The notes: generated from the letters alone by a model not told the origin. A stretch of 64,000 nucleotides of DNA from Bacillota bacterium (GCA_030532225.1 JAUNLQ010000002.1:124001-188000), one strand, 5' to 3'; counted from the stretch's first letter, positions 33,408 through 42,633 are shown. Translations and numbers: made by a program.

Positions 33408-34662
33408 AAGCAGGCTCCGATTCTATAGGCTTGTGCTTTAATTCTTCAGAACAAACCTGTAAGATTCCCAGGCCTATAAAGGAGGTGAACATAGAAGTTC
33501 CTCCATAGGAAATAAAAGGAGTAGTAATACCAGTCATTGGTATAAACTTAGTAACTCCACCAATGGCCAAAAATGTTTGGATTCCAAAGGAAATAGCAAT
33601 TCCTATGGCCAAAATCCTATAGAAAGGATGTCTTTGGACCAAGGCTACCTTAAAGGCCCTATAAACTAAAATTACAAACATCATAATAACACCAATACCT
33701 GTCAAAACTCCAAGCTCTTCACAAATAGCAGCAAAGATAAAGTCTGAAGACACAACTGGAATTAACTTTGGATAGCCTAGGCCTAGGCCAGCACCAGTAA
33801 AGCCTCCAGAAGAAATTGCAAAAAGAGATTGGAGAATTTGGCCCCCTGGTTCAGACCAAGGATCTATCCAAATATTAAATCTCTTCCTAACATGGACAAA
33901 CTTAAAATATCCTAAAGTAACTGCCAAAACTGTCAGAACTATAGAGAACAAAATAAGACTTCTCTTTTCCTCATAAATAAACTGTATGCCAATAAAAATA
34001 GCCAGAAACATAACAGCAGTTCCCAGGTCTCTTTGCAAAAACAAAAATCCTATAAAAATATAAACAATGGCCATCATAATTACTGAAGCATGCTTAACAT
34101 TTTCATAGTATTTCTTATTGTAATAAAATGAAGCAACAATAAAAATAAGGGCTAGCTTAATAAACTCAGCAGGTTGGAAAGAAAATCCACTACTAGGAGT
34201 TCCATCTCCACCTATAATAATCCAGTTTTTAGACCCGTTATAAACCCTACCAAAAACAAGGGTAGCTATAAAAAGACCTAAAGACAACAAGATTAAAGGT
34301 GTCATTAGCTTGTCCCAAATGTTAATGTATTTTATTAAAAAATAAGTAGCAAAAAAACCCCCAACAGAAATAAGGGCCCAAACTAGGTGCTTTATGCCTA
34401 GACTTTGGTCAATGGAGAAGTTCATAATGGCTCCAATAGACACTAGCATAGAAACAACCATAAATATATAACTATCACCTGAAGTTACTTTTTCTAAGAC
34501 AATATTAGAAACATAAAGTAAGGCTATTAAAGCCGAAGCATAAAAAGCCATAGACTTAGAGGTCTCTTCGTCTTTGTAAAACATTAAAAGACCAATAGCC
34601 AAAATATCAAAAAGCAAAAGTAAATTTCTAGGTTTTCTAAGTTTAGTAAATCTCGTTAACAT
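33400..34662 (-). CDS. FtsW/RodA/SpoVE family glycosyltransferase
   Basis: 420 residues with about ten membrane helices. SEDS family motifs: FQPAEFIKLALIFIVASFY (about residue 162), the QRDLGTAVMFLAIFIG segment holding the catalytic Asp, QSLFAISSGGFTGAGLGLGYP, and the ending FISYGGTSMFTSFIGLGIL. It polymerises lipid II into glycan strands and works with the class B PBP encoded directly downstream (8-bp overlap). Upstream, 7 bp away, is the FHA gene. Cannot be sorted into division versus elongation from sequence alone. Confidence 0.94.
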   Translation of the reverse strand: MLTRFTKLRKPRNLLLLFDILAIGLLMFYKDEETSKSMAFYASALIALLYVSNIVLEKVTSGDSYIFMVVSMLVSIGAIMNFSIDQSLGIKHLVWALISVGGFFATYFLIKYINIWDKLMTPLILLSLGLFIATLVFGRVYNGSKNWIIIGGDGTPSSGFSFQPAEFIKLALIFIVASFYYNKKYYENVKHASVIMMAIVYIFIGFLFLQRDLGTAVMFLAIFIGIQFIYEEKRSLILFSIVLTVLAVTLGYFKFVHVRKRFNIWIDPWSEPGGQILQSLFAISSGGFTGAGLGLGYPKLIPVVSSDFIFAAICEELGVLTGIGVIMMFVILVYRAFKVALVQRHPFYRILAIGIAISFGIQTFLAIGGVTKFIPMTGITTPFISYGGTSMFTSFIGLGILQVCSEELKHKPIESEPAYE

Positions 34663-34669
34663 AACAATC

Positions 34670-35104
34670 CTATCTATTTACAAACATAAATTGAACTTTT
34701 CCTACAGAAATCAAATCTCCGTCAACAATTTCAACAACATTTTCTTCAATGTCGTTGCCATTTAAATAAGTTCCATTTGCAGATCCTAAATCTTCTAAGT
34801 AATAATAACCATCTGACAAAAATATTCTCATATGGCTTTTAGAAACAACCCTATCCTTAATATAGACGTCATTTCTAGATCCTCTACCAACTGTTATCTC
34901 ACCAACTATTGGATAGTACTCTTGCATCTTAAAATCCAACTGGTCCAATCTATTAATAACCTTTAAGTAAGCTACATCAGTTTTTGGAGTCATAGACACT
35001 GAAGATTTTATATCTAGATAAATCAGTCTAATAATATTAAGAATAAACAAATATATTATTACTATGAATACATACCTAAGTACTAATGATAATATTTCAA
35101 ACAT
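34670..35104 (-). CDS. FHA domain-containing membrane protein
   Basis: 144 residues. One N-terminal membrane helix (about 8-30), then a forkhead-associated domain over about 55-143: GEITVGRGSRNDVYIKDRVVSKSHMRIFLSDG, EDLGSANGTYLNGNDI and the ending ISVGKVQFMFV. FHA domains read phosphothreonine. First gene of an FHA-FtsW-PBP operon, so it likely anchors or regulates the wall polymerase in response to a Ser/Thr kinase, which is not encoded in this window. GGAGGCAATTA precedes ATG. Confidence 0.93.
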   Translation of the reverse strand: MFEILSLVLRYVFIVIIYLFILNIIRLIYLDIKSSVSMTPKTDVAYLKVINRLDQLDFKMQEYYPIVGEITVGRGSRNDVYIKDRVVSKSHMRIFLSDGYYYLEDLGSANGTYLNGNDIEENVVEIVDGDLISVGKVQFMFVNR

Positions 35105-35138
35105 TAATTGCCTCCATTTTACCTACATTTTATCACAT

Positions 35139-35167
35139 TTGACAATTAAAATAAATATTTGTATATA
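35139..35167 (+). promoter_or_regulatory. Promoter of recX
   Basis: TTGACA, 17-bp spacer, TATATA, about 40 bp before the recX start; the best -35 in the window. Confidence 0.7.
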
Positions 35168-35205
35168 GGCTCTTGGCTATGGTAAACTATTTTTGTGAGG
35201 TTGAT

Positions 35206-35817
35206 ATGAAAATTACAAAAGTTATTCAGCAAAAAAACGATCCTAATAGATTTTCTCTTTTCTCAGAAGGCCAGTATGTAGGCTCTGCCACAGTAGAAAA
35301 CTTAAGTCCCTATGGCTATGGAGAATTTGAAATTTCAGATGAAGACTTTCAAAAACTTATGGACCAAGACGACTTTGAAAAGGCCTTGTCCAGGTCTATA
35401 AAATATGTTGCCAGGGCTATGAAAACTAGCAAGGAAGTAAGAGACTATCTTTATAAACACAAAATAGATCCACAAATCCATGACCAAATTATAGAAAGAC
35501 TAGAAGATTTAGGCCTAATAGATGACCAAAGATATTTGGAAATGTACTTAGAAGAAAAGTTTTCTTATGGCTTAGACGGATCTATGAAAATAAAAAACAA
35601 GCTTTTCTTAAAAGGCTTTTCTTCATCTCAAGTAGATGCCCTGCTTTACAAGTATAGGGACCAAGAAGAAGAAAATCTAAAAAAGCTAATAGAAAATAAT
35701 ATGAACAGCTCTAGGGCCAAGGACAAAAATAAAATGATTAGATTTCTAATGAACAAGGGCTACCACTATGGAATGATAGCAGACATAATAGGATCTTACT
35801 ACAACAATGACTGGTAA
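35206..35817 (+). CDS. recX: Regulatory protein RecX
   Basis: 203 residues from the ATG after GTGAGGTTGAT; the open frame begins 11 codons earlier without a ribosome site. It has the three-helix repeat layout of RecX: SRSIKYVARAMKTSKEVRDYLYKH (first repeat), LEDLGLIDDQRYLEMYLEEKF (second), and KDKNKMIRFLMNKGYHYGMIADII (last). RecX binds inside the RecA filament and limits its activity. Its last 11 bp overlap the GIY-YIG gene, so two DNA-metabolism genes are coupled. Confidence 0.92.
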   Translation: MKITKVIQQKNDPNRFSLFSEGQYVGSATVENLSPYGYGEFEISDEDFQKLMDQDDFEKALSRSIKYVARAMKTSKEVRDYLYKHKIDPQIHDQIIERLEDLGLIDDQRYLEMYLEEKFSYGLDGSMKIKNKLFLKGFSSSQVDALLYKYRDQEEENLKKLIENNMNSSRAKDKNKMIRFLMNKGYHYGMIADIIGSYYNNDW

Positions 35818-36079
35818 ATACTATGTTTATATTTTAAGATGTGCAGATGGCAGCCTTTATACAGGCATTACCAATGACCTGGAAAGAAGACTTAAAATGC
35901 ACAACGAAAAAAAGGCCTCAAAATACACTAGAGGGCGAACGCCAGTAAGCCTAGTTTATGTAGAAGAAGATCACGACAAGTCATCAGCCTTAAAAAGAGA
36001 AATTCAAATAAAAAAACTGACCAGGGAAAAGAAAGACCAGCTAATAAAAAACCAAAATAAAAATGGAGAGACTTTATAA
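35807..36079 (+). CDS. GIY-YIG nuclease family protein (UPF0213)
   Basis: 90 residues of a stand-alone GIY-YIG domain: KYYVYILRCADGSLYTGITNDLERRLKMH carries the two catalytic strands (here YVY and YTG) and the Arg, and the later SALKREIQIKKLTREKKDQLI is typical of the YhbQ/UPF0213 group. Such proteins are putative structure-specific endonucleases for DNA repair; activity is shown only for a few. Overlaps recX by 11 bp. Its terminator begins inside the last codons. Confidence 0.92.
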   Translation: MTGKYYVYILRCADGSLYTGITNDLERRLKMHNEKKASKYTRGRTPVSLVYVEEDHDKSSALKREIQIKKLTREKKDQLIKNQNKNGETL

Positions 36080-36095
36080 GCCCTCTCCTTTTTAT
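36065..36095 (+). terminator. Terminator of recX-GIY-YIG
   Basis: GGAGAG / CTCTCC with TTTTTATTTT; the first arm is inside the gene end. Confidence 0.75.
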
Positions 36096-36125
36096 TTTCA
36101 AAAGCCTAGTCAGCAATCTTAAATA

Positions 36126-36150
36126 AAAAAACTGACCCTAGGGCCAGTTT
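36126..36150 (-). terminator. Terminator of the sensor-lipoprotein operon
   Basis: Minus strand AAACTGGCCC / GGGTCAGTTT with TTTTA. Confidence 0.75.
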
Positions 36151-36151
36151 C

Positions 36152-36496
36152 TTAGTATTCATCATAAATTATTTGGTCTTTTTTAGGATTCTTTTTAACC
36201 TTGAAAATTACTCCTAAAATCAAAGCAAAACAAAGACCAATAATTCCCAAACCAATTAACAGACAGGCCATTACTATATCGTCTATAAAGGCCTTATCAG
36301 TAAGTTTAGGTAAATATCTTATAAACATTAAGATACCTGATATTAAAACTATTAAACCAGGCAAATATTTAGGAAATCTAATTTTTTCTGTAAAATAATG
36401 AACAGCAAAGACTACTACCATCATTGCCAGTACAGAAAATAATATCATTGTTACATATTCATTATGGCTTTCTATAAGCTCTCTTATCTGGTCCAT
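36152..36496 (-). CDS. Small membrane protein, 114 residues, unknown
   Basis: Three predicted membrane helices (about 14-36, 43-61 and 72-98) and a charged Lys/Asp tail KVKKNPKKDQIIYDEY. I do not recognise a family. It follows the lipoprotein gene by about 46 bp on the same strand and precedes the terminator, so it probably is the last gene of the deacetylase-regulator-kinase-lipoprotein operon. AGAGGTGTAAA precedes ATG. Confidence 0.7.
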   Translation of the reverse strand: MDQIRELIESHNEYVTMILFSVLAMMVVVFAVHYFTEKIRFPKYLPGLIVLISGILMFIRYLPKLTDKAFIDDIVMACLLIGLGIIGLCFALILGVIFKVKKNPKKDQIIYDEY

Positions 36497-36542
36497 TTTA
36501 CACCTCTGGAATTATTATACAATAACTTTTATCCATAAACAA

Positions 36543-37949
36543 CTATTTGAAATTATCTTTCATTTCATAGTTTCGCAAAAAATCAAGGTCCTTTTCTTCT
36601 AACCAAGTAGTTGATACTAAAGAATAGGCAGAGTCAATTTTCTTTTCCAAAACTTTTTCATAGCGTCTACTTGCTTGGTCAATTTTGTAAAGCTGGAAGG
36701 AATTTTTAAAAAGTATAATTACATAGTCATTTGATGGAGTAGCTATAGCATCTTCTAGGTCAGGAAACACTGAAGCTAGATTTGTAAGGTCCAGGCTAGG
36801 ATAAGTCTGGTCTACATAGGTAAATCTTGAAGATACAATATAGTCTCGATTTAGTTTCTCTCCATTGGCAATATAAGGTATTCTCCCCTTTAAAACTGTA
36901 AAGCCATTTTCTCTGCCAAAGGCTATGTTATAAATAGATTCATTAAAACTAATATTAGATCCTAGGGCCATAATAGAATCTAGGACCCTGTCGTAAGAAT
37001 AGTCTGTTATGTCATCTATTTTAAGCTGATTTAGGCCTAGTTTAGAATTTGTAGAATAGGTAGCCAAGGTGTTTAGGCTTTGGCCTGGTCCAATATATTC
37101 TAAGGACAAGTACTTGTCAGATAAAAACACTATTCTAAAAAAGTTTTCCCTAGTCTTTTCTTTGGCATTTATTATTGGAAGTTCCTTGTCATCTAAAACT
37201 ATAAGGTCTTTGACTTGGCCTTCTTGGTCCTTTCTCTTAACATTGTAGGACTCTAGGGAGTTGCCTCTTTTTACTAAAAGTCCATCTACAAATTTCGCCG
37301 ATAACTTATCTCCATTTAAGGAAAAAACTAGGCTAGAGTAGCTTGTGTTGGCAGAAGGATTTTGGATCTTGTTGGTCACTTGGTTTTGGATTCTAAGGCC
37401 TAGGGCAAGGGCCCAGTTATTAGAGCCTTGGTAGACCTTTTCTTTTTCTGAATATTCTACCTTTAGTTCTTCCATTTCTTCCTTAGACAGTCTGTTAGTA
37501 AGTCTTTTTATTTCTATTAAATTGTTGTCAATATTAAGGATCATCCTGTCCTTTTCCAGGGCTATTAGCTCTCCTATTAGTTGGTCTTCTTTTAGGATTT
37601 TAATTACAAATATTTCTTTACTAGACAAGACACTTTTAACTGACTGGGAAATATTTCTAGAATAAAGATACTTGTCTACATCAACCTTTAAAATTTCAAA
37701 ATCAGGATTCAAATATATGTTGTCCTTAGTGGCAAAAAGTTCTATGGCCAAGTGGAAAAGATCTCCTGACTTGTAAGTGCTAGGCTGGCTGTCATCTAAG
37801 TTTTTTACAAATTCCCAGGACCCATTTACTGGCGCCACTTCTAGGCTAGGTGTATAGGTCCTATTTATGTCTTCATAGTTTTCAGACTGACAGGAAGTTA
37901 AAAATATCATTAGAGAAAATACTATTAGGATTTTAAAAAATTTTTTCAC
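36543..37949 (-). CDS. Secreted lipoprotein, 468 residues, sensor-linked
   Basis: Signal peptide with a lipobox: MKKFFKILIVFSLMIFLTSC, lipidated at Cys20. Start GTG shares one base with the kinase stop codon (TAGTG), so translation is coupled. The mature protein is about 450 residues, beta-rich, with no catalytic motif that I recognise. Its place directly after a WalK-like kinase recalls the YycH/YycI regulators of Bacillus, but I see no sequence match and those are membrane-anchored rather than lipoproteins. Best guess: an extracytoplasmic partner that tunes the kinase. This link is an inference from position. Confidence 0.8.
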   Translation of the reverse strand: MKKFFKILIVFSLMIFLTSCQSENYEDINRTYTPSLEVAPVNGSWEFVKNLDDSQPSTYKSGDLFHLAIELFATKDNIYLNPDFEILKVDVDKYLYSRNISQSVKSVLSSKEIFVIKILKEDQLIGELIALEKDRMILNIDNNLIEIKRLTNRLSKEEMEELKVEYSEKEKVYQGSNNWALALGLRIQNQVTNKIQNPSANTSYSSLVFSLNGDKLSAKFVDGLLVKRGNSLESYNVKRKDQEGQVKDLIVLDDKELPIINAKEKTRENFFRIVFLSDKYLSLEYIGPGQSLNTLATYSTNSKLGLNQLKIDDITDYSYDRVLDSIMALGSNISFNESIYNIAFGRENGFTVLKGRIPYIANGEKLNRDYIVSSRFTYVDQTYPSLDLTNLASVFPDLEDAIATPSNDYVIILFKNSFQLYKIDQASRRYEKVLEKKIDSAYSLVSTTWLEEKDLDFLRNYEMKDNFK

Positions 37950-39373
37950 TAAATACCTCCTGTGTCCTTGGTCTTCAGCTGGTCTGCTTCAATATTTATA
38001 CTTATTTTTGTTCCTTGGCCTAGCTTAGATTCTATGTCTAAGTTGCCTCCATGAAGGTTTATAATTTCATCAGATATAGATAGGCCCAGGCCTGTGTGGC
38101 TCTTGCCTAAACTGCCCTTGAAGAATTTTTCTTTAACTCTTTTAATGTTTTCTTCTGGTATGCCTATACCTGTATCACTTATGGTAAAAACCAAATCGTC
38201 AGCCTTGGTCCTTCTAGCATAAATGGAAATAAGGCCAGGGTCTTCTGTAAATTTTATAGCATTGTCTAAAATATTTATAAAGACTTGCTTTAGTCTGTCT
38301 CTGTCTACAACCATATTGCCTAGGTTGTCTCCAAAATCTGTCAAAAATAAATGGCCAGATGATAGGACCCTAGGTTTCATTTGTTTGACAATTTCCTCTA
38401 AGAAAAAGGCTACGTCAACTTCTTCTTTTTTTAGGCTAACCTTGCCTGAGGTGAACCTAGAAAAGTCCAGTAATTCTTCTACTAAATCTGACAGCCTATC
38501 TGCTTCATTTACTATAATTTCTAGTCCTTCGTTTTTTAGTTTCTCGTCAATTTTATCTGCATTTAAAATAGTCAGGGCCCAGCCCTTTATAGAAGTTAAG
38601 GGAGTCCTTAGTTCATGACTTACAGATGATATAAAGTCGTTTTTCAGCTGGTCTCTTTTTATTAGCTCTTCTGCCATATAGTTTATAGAGTCTGAAACTT
38701 GTTCTATTTCGTCGTGGCTATCAACAGAGGACCTAACATTAAATTGGCCATTGGCAATTTTTACTGCCACGTCATTTAGATTTTTCAGTGGCTTAACTAT
38801 ATTTTTTGCCAAATATTGGGAAATTAAAAGGGCTATAAAAACTGCTAACAAACCTAGGCCTATAAAGTAGCCAGTGTATTTTAGTTTTAGGGAATTTAAC
38901 CTATTTAAAGATATTAGCATCCTTAGGGTGCCAATATTTTGGTTGGTAGAATTAACTATTGGCACAGACATGGCCATAACCTGGTCTTTAGAATAGTCTA
39001 CCCTGCCTCTCCATACTCCTTTTTGGCCGTTTTTTGCCATAGTAATGTCTGGATAGATTATTTTTTCAGTATAAAAAACCCCTAAAGAGTCAAAAATAAC
39101 ATAGCCATCTTGGTTTATAATTTGTACCTGGGCATTGTTGTCATTAAAGTACTGTCTGAAGGAGGGATCTAGTATGTCTAGAATATCAAGGGATTCTGTA
39201 CGAAAGACAATAGAATTCATAGCATAGTCTAGGTTGTCAGTCATAATCCTTTCCATATTTTGGTATGAAATTGTATTAGTGGCAAAAATTACAAAGGCTT
39301 CTAAAAGGATTACAACTATGGCTATAACTGCTGTAAAACTTTTAAAAAGCCTTTTTTGTATAGAGTTTTTCAT
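37949..39373 (-). CDS. Sensor histidine kinase (WalK/PhoR-like)
   Basis: 474 residues. Helix 1 (about 12-32), an extracellular sensor of about 130 residues, helix 2 (about 167-186), then HAMP (about 187-240), HisKA with FISSVSHELRTPLTSIKGWAL (phospho-His253), and HATPase with FINILDNAIKFT, DTGIGIPEENIKRV and GLGLSI. It senses an envelope signal and phosphorylates the response regulator encoded 6 bp upstream. No PAS domain follows HAMP, unlike true WalK, so naming it walK is not justified. One-base overlap with the lipoprotein gene. Confidence 0.94.
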   Translation of the reverse strand: MKNSIQKRLFKSFTAVIAIVVILLEAFVIFATNTISYQNMERIMTDNLDYAMNSIVFRTESLDILDILDPSFRQYFNDNNAQVQIINQDGYVIFDSLGVFYTEKIIYPDITMAKNGQKGVWRGRVDYSKDQVMAMSVPIVNSTNQNIGTLRMLISLNRLNSLKLKYTGYFIGLGLLAVFIALLISQYLAKNIVKPLKNLNDVAVKIANGQFNVRSSVDSHDEIEQVSDSINYMAEELIKRDQLKNDFISSVSHELRTPLTSIKGWALTILNADKIDEKLKNEGLEIIVNEADRLSDLVEELLDFSRFTSGKVSLKKEEVDVAFFLEEIVKQMKPRVLSSGHLFLTDFGDNLGNMVVDRDRLKQVFINILDNAIKFTEDPGLISIYARRTKADDLVFTISDTGIGIPEENIKRVKEKFFKGSLGKSHTGLGLSISDEIINLHGGNLDIESKLGQGTKISINIEADQLKTKDTGGI

Positions 39374-39379
39374 AAATTT

Positions 39380-40066
39380 TTATGATTCCCAAATATATCC
39401 TACTCCCCAAACTGTTTTTATATAGTCTGGTTTTGATGAATCTGCTTCGATTTTTGTTCTAAGTCTTCTTATGTTTACATCTACGATTTTAGAATCTCCA
39501 ATAAAGTCCTCGCCCCAAACTGCATCTAGGATTTCATCTCTAGATATGGCTTCTCCTTGGTTTTCTAAAAACAAGACCATTACTGAGTATTCTGTTGGAG
39601 TTAGGTCGATTTCCACATTGTCCTTATAAAACTTTCTAGAAGCCTTGTCTAATTTAAACTTGCCTACTTCTATTTGTTTTCCATCAGAAAGTTCTTGGTT
39701 TTTATTCAGTCTTCTTTCTAGGGACTTTATTCTCAAAGTCAGCTCCCTAGGATTAAAGGGCTTGGATATATAGTCATCAGATCCTGCCTCAAGGCCTTCG
39801 ATTTTGTCTATGTCTTGGTTTTTGGCTGTAACCATAATTATGCCAATTTCCCTTTCCATGGACCTAAGCTGCCTGCACACTTGAAAACCGTCTATGCCTG
39901 GTAACATAACGTCTAGAAGAACTATGTCAGGATTTTCTTTTCTGGCAATTTCCAGGCCTTCTTCTCCACTGGCTGCCTCAACAACTTGGAAGCCTTCCAT
40001 TTCTAAATTTACTTTTTCAAATTTTCTTATAGTTTCTTCATCTTCAACTATTAATATTTTGGTCAT
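39380..40066 (-). CDS. OmpR-family response regulator
   Basis: 228 residues. Receiver domain with Asp8/Asp9-like acidic pocket in ILIVEDEE, phospho-acceptor Asp52 in IVLLDVMLPG, and Lys in YISKPFNPRELTLR; then a winged-helix domain with LTPTEYSVMVLFLENQGEAISRDEIL and VDVNIRRLRTKIE...YIKTVWGVGYIWE. It controls transcription together with the downstream kinase. Start codon shares one base with the deacetylase stop (TAATG). The target genes cannot be read from the sequence. Confidence 0.95.
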   Translation of the reverse strand: MTKILIVEDEETIRKFEKVNLEMEGFQVVEAASGEEGLEIARKENPDIVLLDVMLPGIDGFQVCRQLRSMEREIGIIMVTAKNQDIDKIEGLEAGSDDYISKPFNPRELTLRIKSLERRLNKNQELSDGKQIEVGKFKLDKASRKFYKDNVEIDLTPTEYSVMVLFLENQGEAISRDEILDAVWGEDFIGDSKIVDVNIRRLRTKIEADSSKPDYIKTVWGVGYIWES

Positions 40067-41010
40067 TATACATCTCCTAGGCTTTTAAATTCAAAACCCT
40101 CTTCTTTAAGCTGGCTAATAATTTCTTCTAAAGAATCTACTGTATTGGTTTTGGCATTAGTATCGTGCATCAAAGACAAAACTACATTGTAGCCTTTTCT
40201 AGTAGTATTAAACCTGTCTATAAGATAGTCTATACTTGGATTTGCTCCTTCTGCATCTCCATTTAATACGTTCCAATCAAAGTACATATAGCCCATGTCT
40301 TGGATTTTTTCAACAAAGCTTTCTTTATTTTTCCTATAGGATCCTCCAGGGAACCTGTAAATATTTGTAGAAAAGCTTGGTCCTAAAATATTCTTTAAAG
40401 TTTGGTCAGCTGCCTTTATATCTTCAGCTAGGGCTTCAGGGCTGGAATAAATTTTTTTATAATTATGGTCATAGGTGTGAATAGCAATGGTGTGGCCTTC
40501 ATTGTAGGCTCTTTTTAAAATATCAGGATAGGCTTCTGCATTTTTTCCAATTATAAAAAATGTAGCCTTAACTCCTTGGTCTTTTAGTATATCTAAAATA
40601 GCTTCTGTGGATTTGGAAGAAGGGCCGTCATCAAAGGTTAGAAAGGCCTGTTTTTTCAAATAGATTTGCTTGGCTCCCCTGCCCATAGAGTTGTCCCTCA
40701 TTTTTAAAAGTCTGTAGGCAGAAAGATCCTCTTCTATGACTTTGTTTTCTTGAGAAATCATTCTGTTGTTAATTTGCCTTACTGAAGAATTTTCTAGGAT
40801 TCTTACAGCTTCCCTTTGTTCAAGACTTAAGTTAGGGTCATTTATGTCTATAAATTTGCTTGGATTATGGCCTGAGTTTGTGTTAATGTCTATGGCCCTG
40901 CCAAGTTTTTTGAAGCTAGCAAATATTACAAAACAGAGAACAACAAATATTAATAAAGCTATAATTCTTCTAAAAACATAAACTTGTTTCTTTTTTCTCT
41001 TTCTTTCCAT
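40066..41010 (-). CDS. Polysaccharide deacetylase (NodB domain), membrane-anchored
   Basis: 314 residues. Charged start MERKRKKKQ, one membrane helix (about 13-30), a linker, then the NodB homology domain (about 115-310): AFLTFDDGPSSKSTEAIL (catalytic Asp and metal Asp), GHTIAIHTYDHNY (metal His pair), IYRFPGGSYRKNK and SLMHDTNAKTN. It removes acetyl groups from peptidoglycan GlcNAc or a related polymer outside the membrane, which often gives lysozyme resistance. First gene of an operon with a two-component system, suggesting that wall state is both signal and target. Confidence 0.92.
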   Translation of the reverse strand: MERKRKKKQVYVFRRIIALLIFVVLCFVIFASFKKLGRAIDINTNSGHNPSKFIDINDPNLSLEQREAVRILENSSVRQINNRMISQENKVIEEDLSAYRLLKMRDNSMGRGAKQIYLKKQAFLTFDDGPSSKSTEAILDILKDQGVKATFFIIGKNAEAYPDILKRAYNEGHTIAIHTYDHNYKKIYSSPEALAEDIKAADQTLKNILGPSFSTNIYRFPGGSYRKNKESFVEKIQDMGYMYFDWNVLNGDAEGANPSIDYLIDRFNTTRKGYNVVLSLMHDTNAKTNTVDSLEEIISQLKEEGFEFKSLGDV

Positions 41011-41081
41011 TTTTCCACCTCATTTAATCCTATCTATAGTATATACTAATTTCGCCTTAAAATCCTTACAAATCATTAACA

Positions 41082-41118
41082 AATTAAAGAAGACCTCCAA
41101 GTTTTCTTGAAGGTCTTA
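41082..41118 (-). terminator. Terminator of serS
   Basis: Minus strand AAGACCTTCAAG AAAA CTTGGAGGTCTT with a TCTTTAATTT tail. Confidence 0.8.
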
Positions 41119-41127
41119 AGATTACAA

Positions 41128-42414
41128 TTATTTCTTTGGCAACAAGACTTCCTTGCCACCCATATAGGCTTGGAGAACTTTTGGAATCCTAATTGATCCG
41201 TCTTCTTGGACCATGTTTTCTAAAAAGGCAATAAGGGCCCTTGGTGTTGCAACAACTGTGTTGTTTAAGGTGTGGGCAAAGTAGTTGCCGTCCTTGCCTC
41301 TAATTCTTATACCTAGTCTTCTAGCTTGGGCATCGCCAAGGTTGGAACAAGAGCCTACTTCAAAGTATTTTTCTTGTCTTGGTGACCAGGCTTCTACGTC
41401 TACTGATTTAACCTTTAGATCTGCCAGGTCTCCTGAACAACATTCTAGGGTCCTAACTGGAATTTCTAAAGACACAAAGTAGTCTACTGAATTTTTCCAC
41501 AATTGGTCATAAAAGTCCATAGACTCTTCTGGCTTACAGATTATTACCATTTCTTGTTTCTCAAATTGGTGAACTCTATAAACTCCCCTTTCCTCAATGC
41601 CATGGGCTCCAACTTCCTTTCTAAAACATGGAGAATAGGAAGTAAGTTTAAGTGGTAGGGCTTCTTCGTCAGTTATTGTGTTAATAAACTTACCTATCAT
41701 TGAGTGTTCTGAAGTTCCTATTAAATAAAGGTCTTCTCCTTCGATTTTGTACATCATGTCTTCCATTTCCTTAAAGGACATTACTCCAGTTACAACATCT
41801 GAACGAATCATAAATGGTGGAATGTGGTAGACATAGCCTCTGTCTATCATAAAGTCTCTAGCATAAGATGTTAAGGCTGAATGAAGTCTGGCTATGTCTC
41901 CTTGTAAATAATAAAATCCATGGCCTGAAGTGTTTCTTGATGAGTCTAAGTCTACACCTAAAACAGATTCCATAATATCTATATGGTGGGGAACTTCAAA
42001 GTCAGGAACCAAGGCTTGGCCATATCTTTCTAGCTCAACATTTTCGCTGTCGTCCTTGCCTATTGGTACTGATGGGTCGATTATGTTTGGAATAACAACC
42101 ATAATGTCCCTAATTTGTTTTTCTAAGACTACTTCTTCTGCTTCTAGGTCTTCAAGTTCCTTGTTAATTTCCACAACCCTTGCCTTACATTCGTTGGCTT
42201 GGTCAATTTCTTTTTTTGCCATATGGCCGCCAATTTCTTTGGAAATTCTGTTTTTGTCTCCACGAAGTTTGTCAGCCAAGGTTTTTTTTGCCCTATAGTC
42301 TTCATCTAAGGCCTTAACTTGGTCTACTAGAGGAAGTTTTTCCTCTTGAAATTTTTTCTTAATATTTTCTTTTACCAGTTCTGGATTTTCTCTAATTAAT
42401 CTAATATCAATCAT
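41128..42414 (-). CDS. serS: Serine--tRNA ligase
   Basis: 428 residues from ATG at 42414, giving MIDIRLIRENPELVKENIKKK, the normal SerRS opening. The frame is open 24 codons further upstream, but that part is T-box leader. Seen: a long N-terminal coiled coil (about 30-100), then the class II core with TSEHSMIGKF, FRKEVGAHGIEERGVYRVHQFEKQEM (motif 2), and the ending HTLNNTVVATPRALIAFLENMVQEDGSI (motif 3). It charges tRNA-Ser with serine. Expression is set by the upstream T-box, so it rises when tRNA-Ser is uncharged. Confidence 0.97.
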   Translation of the reverse strand: MIDIRLIRENPELVKENIKKKFQEEKLPLVDQVKALDEDYRAKKTLADKLRGDKNRISKEIGGHMAKKEIDQANECKARVVEINKELEDLEAEEVVLEKQIRDIMVVIPNIIDPSVPIGKDDSENVELERYGQALVPDFEVPHHIDIMESVLGVDLDSSRNTSGHGFYYLQGDIARLHSALTSYARDFMIDRGYVYHIPPFMIRSDVVTGVMSFKEMEDMMYKIEGEDLYLIGTSEHSMIGKFINTITDEEALPLKLTSYSPCFRKEVGAHGIEERGVYRVHQFEKQEMVIICKPEESMDFYDQLWKNSVDYFVSLEIPVRTLECCSGDLADLKVKSVDVEAWSPRQEKYFEVGSCSNLGDAQARRLGIRIRGKDGNYFAHTLNNTVVATPRALIAFLENMVQEDGSIRIPKVLQAYMGGKEVLLPKK

Positions 42415-42439
42415 TTTTTCCTCCAATATGTTTTTCCAT

Positions 42440-42627
42440 AAAAAAATCCCATCCCCTACAAGGGACGAGATAACCCGCGTTGCCACCCTATTTAGTCATA
42501 ATGACTCTCTTAATAGTGAATTTGCTCCAAGGTGGATTCAAAACCTTCCCCTACTGACTTCCACCAAATGCCAGCTCTCTAAAAGTTTCCAGTTCCTACT
42601 AGTCCTTATCACAGCAATATTTAATTA
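42440..42627 (-). promoter_or_regulatory. T-box leader of serS (tRNA-Ser responsive)
   Basis: On the minus strand the T-box AGGGTGGCAACGCGG (complement of 42475-42489) is followed by a terminator, ATCTCGTCCC TTGTA GGGGATGGGAT and T7 (42440-42471). Stem I carries the AGTAGG bulge and a GAATCCACC segment in which TCC (42534-42536), a serine codon, is the likely specifier. The bulge UGGC would pair with a GCCA end, that is a tRNA with G73, as tRNA-Ser has. Confidence 0.92.
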
Positions 42628-42633
42628 CTTCTA

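Noticed and set aside
38223-38618. Plus-strand open frame of 131 codons inside the histidine kinase gene
   Set aside because: Antisense to conserved kinase motifs, Ser-rich shadow composition, no ribosome site.
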